Part shown: one piece after another, positions 55,904 to 62,636 of the stretch
Position numbering within the stretch: position 1 is the first letter of the stretch
Layout: each line of letters begins with the position of its first letter
NCBI GenBank assembly: GCA_016786485.1
Contig: JAEUWD010000034.1
Span: 62,001 to 126,000 of the forward strand
Length of the DNA stretch: 64,000 nucleotides
Direction: 5' to 3'
DNA from: Bacteriovoracaceae bacterium
GTDB lineage: Bacteria; Bdellovibrionota; Bacteriovoracia; Bacteriovoracales; Bacteriovoracaceae
Notes under the pieces: model-generated
Told to the model about the DNA's origin: nothing
Databases searched by the model: none
The model's input: the letters and a program-made list of their open reading frames with translations, nothing else
Position numbers and translations under genes: made by a program

Positions 55904-57469
55904 ATGAAGATTTTGTGGCTGGGATTTATTCTCTCAATCACGTGCGCATATCCTTACACTCAAGATAAAGTTTATAAGATTACAATTCTTCATACCAACG
56001 ATCATCATGGACGTTTCTGGGAAAACAAAGACGGCGAATTGGGCCTTGCTCCTCGCTTAACTTTAATCGAGCAAATTCGTGCTGAAGTTAAAAAAGCTGG
56101 TGGTCACACGCTGTTGCTGGACGCGGGTGATGTGAACACTGGTATCCCTCAATCAGATATGTTGGAAGCGGAGCCTGATTTTAAAGGCATGAAGGTTTTG
56201 GATTACGACGTGATGGCCATCGGAAATCACGAATTTGATCAGCCACTGGATATTATTTTTAAGCAACAAAAGTGGGCAGGTTTTCCCTTTGTGTCTGCTA
56301 ATATTTTTTATCAGAACAAAGATGAACGACCATTTCAATCTCACATTTTTAAAAAAATTGAAGAGCTTAATATCGGAATTATGGGGTTAACAACTAAAGA
56401 CACTCCCATGAAAACCAATCCTAAAAATGTGCGTGGCTTAGTTTTCAAAGATCCAATTGAAGTGGCCAAAAAATTAGTTCCAGAAATTAGAAAACAAGCT
56501 GATGTCATGATAGCGCTAACTCACATGGGTCATTATCCAAACGAATCACATGGAGTTGATGCTCCAGGCGATGTCACTCTCGCACGACAAGTGAATGGAA
56601 TTGATATTATCGTCGGTGGGCACACTCAGAAGCCCTTGTTTGAAGCCGATATTCAAAACGGTACGATCATCGTGCAAGCCTATGAGTGGGGAAAATACTT
56701 AGGGCGAATTGATTTGGAGTTTTTGAACGGAAAATTAACGCTTAAAAAGTATGAGCTACTTCCCATTAACCTTAAAAAGAAAGAAACGGTGAATGGTAAA
56801 GAGGTCGTAACTTATATGGGAACACCGATTAAGCCTGATGTTAAGTTATTGGCGATGCTGGCACCTTATAAAGCTGCTGGTGATAAAACATTGATGGTAA
56901 AGATTGCTGAGAGCGAAGAAACATTTATTGGTGAACGCCATGTGGTGCGTACGCAAGAAACCAATCTTGGGAATATGATTGCACATGCTTATAAAATTTT
57001 TTTCAATGCTGATTTGGCGCTGGTGAATTCAGGTGGTATTCGTTCATCGATAGCTCCTGGTGTTATTAATATGGAAACACTGCTGACGGTTTTGCCTTTC
57101 GGGGGAGAAATTGTGACGATTGAAATGAGTGGCAAAGAATTAACCGAATATCTAAAAAAAGTCGTTTTTGCACCAACAATTGGAACAGGTGGCTTTCCGC
57201 AGTTTTCAGGATTAAAGGTCTCAGGCTCTCTTAAAGATAAATCATTTCATAGTTTATCTATTAATGATAAACCATTGAACTCAGAACATATTTATAAAAT
57301 TGTCATGCCAGAGTTTGTTGCAAAAGGCGGCGATAATTATCCCGTATTAAGTACCTACAAGAAATATGGTTATACCGATGCTGATATTTTTAAGAAATTT
57401 CTATCAGATAAAAAGAAGATTAAAAAAGGTGAGTTTGCAGTTGCAGATTACTTAGACATTAAAAAATAA
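55904..57469 (+). CDS. Exported 5'-nucleotidase / UDP-sugar hydrolase (UshA-like)
   Basis: A 521-residue protein. The signal peptide ends about residue 18. The metal-binding domain has ILHTNDHHGR, LLDAGDVNTG, AIGNHEFD, LTHMGH and VGGHTQKP. The C-terminal substrate domain (from about 335) has ETNLGNMIAHAY and LVNSGGIRSSI. It would release nucleosides and phosphate in the periplasm or outside. Third gene of the operon, 25 bases after the large metallophosphoesterase. Confidence 0.93.
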   Translation: MKILWLGFILSITCAYPYTQDKVYKITILHTNDHHGRFWENKDGELGLAPRLTLIEQIRAEVKKAGGHTLLLDAGDVNTGIPQSDMLEAEPDFKGMKVLDYDVMAIGNHEFDQPLDIIFKQQKWAGFPFVSANIFYQNKDERPFQSHIFKKIEELNIGIMGLTTKDTPMKTNPKNVRGLVFKDPIEVAKKLVPEIRKQADVMIALTHMGHYPNESHGVDAPGDVTLARQVNGIDIIVGGHTQKPLFEADIQNGTIIVQAYEWGKYLGRIDLEFLNGKLTLKKYELLPINLKKKETVNGKEVVTYMGTPIKPDVKLLAMLAPYKAAGDKTLMVKIAESEETFIGERHVVRTQETNLGNMIAHAYKIFFNADLALVNSGGIRSSIAPGVINMETLLTVLPFGGEIVTIEMSGKELTEYLKKVVFAPTIGTGGFPQFSGLKVSGSLKDKSFHSLSINDKPLNSEHIYKIVMPEFVAKGGDNYPVLSTYKKYGYTDADIFKKFLSDKKKIKKGEFAVADYLDIKK

Positions 57470-57593
57470 ATGAATCTAGATTTCTTAATTTTTTTCCCTC
57501 ATCATCATAATAGTTCGAGCATGGGTCATAAACTTGGGCATGAACCCAAGAAGAAAACAAAAGTATAATCAATTTGATTATGAATTTAAGCAT
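57459..57593 (-). CDS. Very small exported protein, 44 residues
   Basis: The frame from ATG 57593 gives a signal peptide (MLKFIIKLIILLFSSWVHA) and a 25-residue mature part (QVYDPCSNYYDDEGKKL...). It starts ten bases after the previous stop, so reinitiation is possible, and no ribosome site is visible. It overlaps the convergent 5'-nucleotidase by 11 bases. It may be a remnant of a longer secreted gene. Confidence 0.4.
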   Translation of the reverse strand: MLKFIIKLIILLFSSWVHAQVYDPCSNYYDDEGKKLRNLDSFIF

Positions 57594-57603
57594 GCTGTTA
57601 ATT

Positions 57604-57924
57604 TTATAGGTAGACAACACTTCCAGTATAACTGCCATCTTTTCGTTCTTCGCCTGTAAATTCATCATCGTTTGTACAGTTTGCAGAAAAGACTACTTTG
57701 CTACGTGCTTTTAAAGAATCTAGGGCATTATATACCCAATCAATGCACTCTTCTTTATTTTTAAATGTCATATTAAATGATCCGGTTGTTTCGCTTGAAC
57801 TTAGATAAGTTGTATTACCAATTTTTTTATCTCTTACTTCGATAAATGGCTTAGTAATGACAACATTCTCCGCATAAGCAGATAGTGAAGTTGAGGCTAT
57901 AAATACTAGCAATAATTTTTTCAT
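57604..57924 (-). CDS. Small secreted protein, 106 residues
   Basis: Signal peptide MKKLLLVFIASTSLSAYA, then an 88-residue mature domain with two Cys (EECIDW, SANCTND) that could form a disulfide. GGAG precedes the ATG by about eight bases. Not recognised. Member of the small-secreted-protein cluster. Confidence 0.75.
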   Translation of the reverse strand: MKKLLLVFIASTSLSAYAENVVITKPFIEVRDKKIGNTTYLSSSETTGSFNMTFKNKEECIDWVYNALDSLKARSKVVFSANCTNDDEFTGEERKDGSYTGSVVYL

Positions 57925-57961
57925 AATTTGCTCCTTTAATTTCAGATATTCCTAATTTGGA

Positions 57962-58201
57962 CTACGGTTTTGTTACGAGAACACAAAATGCCTCAGTTGA
58001 GCCACCATTGTCTACTGAAGTTAAGTCCGTTACAGTTGTAAATCCTTCTTGCTTGGCTTTCTCTATAACGAGGTTAATCGCTTCAGATTTTGTTTTGTTT
58101 TCATCTGACCATCGACCGTTTTCTGTGCAGACAACTTTTGATTCCGTTGCATTGGCCACTGAGAAAATAATTAATAAACCTGTTGTTAATAAAAATTTCA
58201 T
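57962..58201 (-). CDS. Small secreted protein, 79 residues
   Basis: Signal peptide of about 19 residues (ending VANA), mature part of 60 with two Cys (VVCTENG, AFCVLV) and a helix (SEAINLVIEKAKQEGF). The design, one helix between two Cys-bearing strands, resembles the neighbouring 106-residue protein. AGAGG precedes the ATG. Function unknown. Confidence 0.75.
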   Translation of the reverse strand: MKFLLTTGLLIIFSVANATESKVVCTENGRWSDENKTKSEAINLVIEKAKQEGFTTVTDLTSVDNGGSTEAFCVLVTKP

Positions 58202-58275
58202 AATTTGTTTACCTCTTCTTGAGTTTTCATTTTTAGTTTTTAGTTTCTTTCATCAATTCTCAATTGTATCAAAGA

Positions 58276-58890
58276 CTAGAAGTTACAATCCGGCATGCCC
58301 TCAATTGCCAATTCGAGTGAACTTTTAAAGGGAACAGAAGTGTCCAACGAGGCATCGTATTGAGTCAATAAAGAGTCGATCTCGCTGTTTAACTTAACCA
58401 ATTTCCAAGGATCATTTGTGGTCGTCATACGATCTTTTATATCCTGAATGGTATTTAAGACTTTTTTATTTGATTCTGCTACGATAACTTTATTCTTAGA
58501 ACTACTGTTTTCAGGGAATTTTTTTTCCCAAATTACTTTCGTTGCTGGCTTGAAAACAAGAGAGTATTGAATTTTTTTGGATTTTCGATTATTAACCTCA
58601 GCAGACTTCAAGACAAAATCTGCTCTAGTCGATACAATCTTGTATCCTTTTGATTCTTCAATGTAGTTTTGCAATTCAATTGGTATCTTTTTAGTTATTA
58701 TTGTTTTTATAGTCTTAAAACATAAAGTGACGCCGTTAAAAAAGTATAGGTTCTCTTTCCTACACGTATCAAGATTATCACTTCGATAACTTATATATAC
58801 AGTATCTGAGGTACTATCTTGTAAAAAACACGAAGCGAAACTTGAGTGGGCCGTTGCTATTAGTAATCCAAACAAAATAGTGAATTTCAT
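58276..58890 (-). CDS. Secreted protein, 204 residues
   Basis: Signal peptide (1-19, ending SFA), mature part beginning with Cys but without a proper lipobox spacing (SSFASCF), so lipidation is uncertain. Four further Cys, strands in the first half, then helices rich in Lys and Asp. The ATG follows AAAGGAAAA. Not recognised; the longest of the cluster. Confidence 0.72.
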   Translation of the reverse strand: MKFTILFGLLIATAHSSFASCFLQDSTSDTVYISYRSDNLDTCRKENLYFFNGVTLCFKTIKTIITKKIPIELQNYIEESKGYKIVSTRADFVLKSAEVNNRKSKKIQYSLVFKPATKVIWEKKFPENSSSKNKVIVAESNKKVLNTIQDIKDRMTTTNDPWKLVKLNSEIDSLLTQYDASLDTSVPFKSSLELAIEGMPDCNF

Positions 58891-58976
58891 GGTTTTCCTT
58901 TAACGACTTAAGAGTCATTTGTAATTAGTATTTTCTCGTTCTGTCATTTTTATCAAATCGCAGGTCATATAAATGA

Positions 58977-59318
58977 TTAGAACTTAGTCACAAAACATTT
59001 TCCGGCGACATTTCTTCCTGACGGTGGCTCAATATTAAATTGAGGCCAAATATATAGAAAAGCGCGTCCGTTTTCAGATTTTGGCTCAACTTTTAATCCT
59101 ATGAGTTGTGCACCCATTGCAATGTTTAATTTGAAAGTAGAAGTATTTAAGTAGCCAGTACTGCAACTCGAGTCAATAAGATTGTCGTAAAAGCCATTGC
59201 TTATGCGGTCTAGGTCGTCTGGTGAAGTATAGTGGCCAGGTCTTAGATCCTGACCATAGCCGCCTGCAAAAGCTGAGACAGATCCAAGTGCCAATAATCC
59301 AACTAATAATTTTCTCAT
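58977..59318 (-). CDS. Small secreted protein, 113 residues
   Basis: ATG 59318 is chosen because AGGAGT lies six bases upstream and a signal peptide (MRKLLVGLLALGSVSAFA) follows; the open frame runs on upstream without support. Mature part starts GGYGQDLRPGHY and has two Cys. Its leader and signal peptide resemble those of the gene at 59792-60109, while mature parts do not. Function unknown. Confidence 0.75.
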   Translation of the reverse strand: MRKLLVGLLALGSVSAFAGGYGQDLRPGHYTSPDDLDRISNGFYDNLIDSSCSTGYLNTSTFKLNIAMGAQLIGLKVEPKSENGRAFLYIWPQFNIEPPSGRNVAGKCFVTKF

Positions 59319-59418
59319 AAATACTCCTGAGTTTTTACTTAATATTTTCATTTCATGACTTGCGCCGCATTCTTCGTTATTACGCGCAGTCATTGCACCA
59401 AAATTTAGAGCTTTAGAC

Positions 59419-59667
59419 TTATGGGGTTGCAATTTCTTTATTGAAATCGACCACTCCCATTTCTTCAAAAGTAATAACCTTCTCATCAAAATAAACATCT
59501 TTGAGCTTCTTTCGTTCAATATGGAACTTACCACCAACTCCTTTGTGAACTACATAAACCTCTTTATCAACTTCAATACTGCCTAGCTTATCGAAGTTTA
59601 GCTTAGTCTCTCCTTGAGCAAATACATTAAGTGACATGGCAAAAAGTAATCCAATCAAAAATTTCAT
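59419..59667 (-). CDS. Small secreted protein, 82 residues
   Basis: Signal peptide MKFLIGLLFAMSLNVFA, then 65 strand-rich residues without Cys (LGSIEVDKEVYVVHKG, FEEMGVVDF). The site before the ATG is weak (GTGAGAA). A 17-base near-palindrome lies 20-40 bases upstream. Not recognised. Confidence 0.7.
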   Translation of the reverse strand: MKFLIGLLFAMSLNVFAQGETKLNFDKLGSIEVDKEVYVVHKGVGGKFHIERKKLKDVYFDEKVITFEEMGVVDFNKEIATP

Positions 59668-59688
59668 AATATTCTCACGTTTTAAACG

Positions 59689-59739
59689 AATGGTTTAAAT
59701 CCATTCATTGTTTATATTTTCTTTGTTTTAGCGAACAAA
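59689..59739 (-). repeat. Conserved upstream block with palindrome (copy B)
   Basis: AATGG at 59689-59693 and CCATT at 59701-59705 flank TTTAAAT, forming a near-perfect 17-base palindrome. On minus it is preceded by AAAACAAAGAAA and a TATAAA box. The whole block is repeated, with changes, at 60142-60190 before another small secreted gene. It could be promoter plus operator. Confidence 0.55.
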
Positions 59740-59791
59740 CCCATCTTACTCACTATTTCTTTACATTAAAATCTATGCCTCGTTCGATAAC

Positions 59792-60109
59792 CTAGAGTTT
59801 GTTGTTATCTCTTTCACAATTTTTTTTATCTGAAATGGCAACAGAGTTATCAGCTATTACAACATCATAATCACATACCTTCATCTCTCCTTTGTAAGGA
59901 GCATAGACTTGCAAAGAAAAGTGGGCTCTCTGCTGAGTCCCAAATGCACGATATTTTATACCGACAAAACTCATAGAATTCTTATTAATAAACTCGTTAA
60001 ATTCGTTGGAGTTTAATATTTGACTCATGCTACTAGACACTCTCGTACTAAAATCAGCGAAGGCTGAAAGTGAACACAGAGCTACTACTCCGATCAATAA
60101 TTTTTTCAT
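59792..60109 (-). CDS. Small secreted protein, 105 residues
   Basis: Signal peptide MKKLLIGVVALCSLSAFA, mature part of about 87 residues with a helical start (VSSSMSQILNSNEFNEFIN) then strands, and two Cys near the end (KVCDYDVV, KNCERD). The ribosome site is CAGGAG. Leader and signal peptide are similar to the gene at 58977. Function unknown. Confidence 0.75.
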   Translation of the reverse strand: MKKLLIGVVALCSLSAFADFSTRVSSSMSQILNSNEFNEFINKNSMSFVGIKYRAFGTQQRAHFSLQVYAPYKGEMKVCDYDVVIADNSVAISDKKNCERDNNKL

Positions 60110-60141
60110 AAATTCTCCTGGAGCTATCGCTCATTTACTTA

Positions 60142-60190
60142 ATGGTTAAAACCATCATGTTGTTAATATTTCTTTGTTTTATAAGCAAAT
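60142..60190 (-). repeat. Conserved upstream block with palindrome (copy A)
   Basis: ATGGTT (60142-60147) and AACCAT (60150-60155) form a perfect inverted repeat with a two-base centre. On minus it is preceded by AAAACAAAGAAA and TATTAA. It matches copy B at 59689-59739. It lies 33-80 bases upstream of the ATG at 60109. Confidence 0.55.
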
Positions 60191-60209
60191 CTATCAATAT
60201 TTGTAATTA

Positions 60210-60665
60210 CTAATCCTCTAAAATGCAATTAAGGTTTAATTTAATAAGTTCACTTTTAAATGAGTTTACTTTTTTCTTGAACTCAACATTAGCAAGGAAT
60301 TCACCTTTTACATCTGAGTTTAAGACACGTAGGTGGTCGTTAAAATTATCGGCTAGAAGACCTTGTGCTAGTACTTGTTCTGATTGGATTACAATTGGTT
60401 TATGGAGGTTGAATCTTACTAAAATTTGTCCGTTTTGATCTTGGATAATCGTTTGTCCATATTTGCCCACAAGACTTGTGCTAATTCGATCTTCATAATG
60501 AGAAAAGGGTTTAGTAAAAATTCCATTGTCTCGACTTTTTACAAATTGTGCTGCTTCAGAACGTTTGATGAAATATTTTTTACCACTTGTATCCTGACAA
60601 TTTAATAAGTCTGCATGAGCAGAAAGTATCCCCGTAATCATTAATGCAATAAATAATTTTTTCAT
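60210..60665 (-). CDS. Small secreted protein, 151 residues
   Basis: ATG 60665 follows AGGAG; an ATG 45 bases upstream has no site. Signal peptide MKKLFIALMITGILSAHA. The mature part has two Cys (LLNCQDT near the start, LNCILED at the end) that could close the domain, and strands in the middle (TIIQDQNGQILVRFNLH). A short palindrome, GTTTTcAAAAC at 60682-60692, lies just upstream. Not recognised; first of the minus-strand cluster. Confidence 0.75.
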   Translation of the reverse strand: MKKLFIALMITGILSAHADLLNCQDTSGKKYFIKRSEAAQFVKSRDNGIFTKPFSHYEDRISTSLVGKYGQTIIQDQNGQILVRFNLHKPIVIQSEQVLAQGLLADNFNDHLRVLNSDVKGEFLANVEFKKKVNSFKSELIKLNLNCILED

Positions 60666-60808
60666 AAGTTCTCCTTGTTCTGTTTTCAAAACGATTTTCA
60701 TTGAATCCATAATGATGTGTTTCGTATAGATTGCACAGACTTTGTATTGTAAATTTTACATGATATTAAAATAATGAGGATGTTTCTAAGTAAGATAATT
60801 TTAGGGTG

Positions 60809-60828
60809 CAATCGGGAGGGAGCGATTG
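60809..60828 (-). terminator. Weak hairpin downstream of tRNA-Val
   Basis: CAATCG 60809-60814 pairs with CGATTG 60823-60828 around an eight-base loop, a few bases beyond the tRNA 3' end on minus. No clear T-run follows, so it may be processing-related only. The rest of 60666-60835 shows no gene. Confidence 0.35.
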
Positions 60829-60835
60829 TGTAGAG

Positions 60836-60911
60836 TGGTGGTCAGTACAAGGATTGAACTTGTGACCTCCTGCGTGTCGAGCAGGCGCTCTCCCAGCTGA
60901 GCTAACTGACC
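60836..60911 (-). tRNA. tRNA-Val(GAC)
   Basis: A full cloverleaf on minus: acceptor GGTCAGT/ACTGACC, D-arm AGCTC...GAGC, anticodon stem CCTGC/GCAGG with loop TCGACAC (anticodon GAC), variable loop, T-arm ACAAG-TTCAATC-CTTGT, and encoded ACCA end at 60839-60836. The loop has C, not the near-universal U, at position 33. Confidence 0.95.
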
Positions 60912-60924
60912 ACTGAGATATTTA

Positions 60925-60954
60925 CTTATAGCACTAGAAATATCAGCTCGGCAA
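60925..60954 (-). promoter_or_regulatory. Promoter of tRNA-Val
   Basis: On minus, TTGCCG (60954-60949) and TATAAG (60930-60925) are separated by 18 bases, ending 13 bases before the first base of the tRNA. This fits a sigma70 stable-RNA promoter with a very short 5' extension. Confidence 0.6.
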
Positions 60955-60986
60955 TATAGCCGATTATCATCAAGGGTGATAAGTTA

Positions 60987-62636
60987 GTGCATATGCAAAA
61001 ATATCGTCTTAATAGAAGCTTTCTGGCTTGGCTAAGCTTACATTTTTTTGAATTCGTGCCGTATTATATCGGCGCCTTTTTGTGCCTATATCTGCTTCAT
61101 TATTTTCAGGGACAAATTCCTTTGATGGCCAAAGAGCTTGGCGATCTTTTTTTACAAAAACGTCTCGATGATTTTCCGTTGTCATATTTTGGCTGGCTGG
61201 CCTTGGCCATTATTGTTTTTCGAACTTTATCACGCTTACTCTTTTTTTATCCCGCACGTATTCAGCAAAAGCTTTTGCGTATAGAAATTCTTGGTCGCTT
61301 AGAACGAGCGCATCCATCGACTTATCAATCGGAGAGTGATGGACAAATTTATCAAATTATTTTTAATGACTTTAACCGCCTGCGCGGATTGGTTGGATTT
61401 GGTTTATTGCAAATTGGGAATATCATCATTGCTTTTACGGTTTTTATTCCGAAGATTAATAGTTTTCATCATTCCTTACTCATCGCTTTTTCGCCCATGG
61501 TTTTTGGAGTGATTGTTTTTTCACTGATCATTTATGTTTTTCAAAAGCATGTTCGTAAGAGTGCGGACATTCAAGGTGATGTCCAAAATTTCTTAATAGA
61601 AAATTACGATGCAAAACAAACCATTAAGAATTTCCATAGCGAAAAAAGCTTTTTAAAACTCTTTTCGGATATTTCCGCCAAAGAACTTCATCACTTTTAT
61701 ATTGGAAGCTTTGGTCAGACCTTATCCACACCTCTGATGAAATTATGTTTTGGCGTTTCGTTGTTATGGGGTGCTTATTTGATTAAATTCAATGCTCTTG
61801 GCGCCACAGCTATTATCTTTTTTTCAGGTTTTTTATTTTTGATCATGGAGCCGATCAGTTATCTATCTTGGATTGGAGTTATTACTTCACAAGCCTTAGT
61901 TGGTTGGAAACGCGTGAAGGAATTGTTAGCAAAGATTGACGATAAGAACGTAAAAATCGAAGATCTCATTAAATTTGAAAATGATAAATTACATTTGCCA
62001 TTTATCCTTTGGAATAAAGTGCTACCGTTGAATTTCTTTAAGCATAAATTAACTGTTATTACAGGGGAAACGGGTTCGGGAAAAACATATTTGCTAAAAT
62101 CTTTGGCGGATCAATTGTATCTGCACAAAAAAAAATTCTCGCTCGTTATGCAAGAGCCGTATTTTTATAATGACACATTGCTGGCTAATTTATTTTATGG
62201 CAAAAATCCCAGTGAACAAGAACGTGAAGAAGCGTGGACGTTAATTCAAATTTTTGGATTGGACCATCTGGAAGCTACCCGCGAAGAAATTCTCAAATTA
62301 GAAATTGGAGAAAACGGTAAACGTCTTTCTGGTGGCCAAGCCAAACGCTTAGCTTTAATTCGTAGTCTGTTAAGTGAAAGTCAGTATCTGTTGTGGGACG
62401 ATCCTTTTTCTTCGGTTGATATTATTATGGAAAATCAAATCGTCAAAAAATTGAAGTCACAAAATTATTTAGCAAATAAGACGATTGTTTTAACCAGCCA
62501 TCGGCTATCTACCATTAAGTACTGTGATGATGTTTATTTAATCTCTAAAGACGGTCTCGAAGAAAGCGGTGATGTGAAGAATTTATTAAAAACAAAAAGT
62601 AAAGTGAGTAGCTACTTTGAAAAACAATTGGTTTAA
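60987..62636 (+). CDS. ABC exporter half-transporter with degenerate Walker B (first subunit)
   Basis: 549 residues: a six-helix exporter membrane domain (1-310) and an ATPase domain. Walker A TGETGSGKT begins near 359, signature LSGGQAKR near 447. Walker B reads LLWDDPFSSVD, with Asp at the catalytic Glu position. Such a change is typical of one subunit in heterodimeric exporters. GTG 60987 follows AAGGG; ATG 60993 is possible. The substrate is unknown. It overlaps the next ABC gene by 20 bases. Confidence 0.9.
   Translation: MHMQKYRLNRSFLAWLSLHFFEFVPYYIGAFLCLYLLHYFQGQIPLMAKELGDLFLQKRLDDFPLSYFGWLALAIIVFRTLSRLLFFYPARIQQKLLRIEILGRLERAHPSTYQSESDGQIYQIIFNDFNRLRGLVGFGLLQIGNIIIAFTVFIPKINSFHHSLLIAFSPMVFGVIVFSLIIYVFQKHVRKSADIQGDVQNFLIENYDAKQTIKNFHSEKSFLKLFSDISAKELHHFYIGSFGQTLSTPLMKLCFGVSLLWGAYLIKFNALGATAIIFFSGFLFLIMEPISYLSWIGVITSQALVGWKRVKELLAKIDDKNVKIEDLIKFENDKLHLPFILWNKVLPLNFFKHKLTVITGETGSGKTYLLKSLADQLYLHKKKFSLVMQEPYFYNDTLLANLFYGKNPSEQEREEAWTLIQIFGLDHLEATREEILKLEIGENGKRLSGGQAKRLALIRSLLSESQYLLWDDPFSSVDIIMENQIVKKLKSQNYLANKTIVLTSHRLSTIKYCDDVYLISKDGLEESGDVKNLLKTKSKVSSYFEKQLV

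Noticed and set aside
57470-57600. Attachment-site repeat of the tRNA-Val 3' end at the far side of the small-protein cluster
   Set aside because: No match to the tRNA 3' end sequence was seen there and no integrase gene is in the window.
59319-59537. Upstream extension of the 113-residue secreted protein to position 59537
   Set aside because: It overlaps the neighbouring gene, while ATG 59318 has a proper ribosome site and signal peptide right after it.
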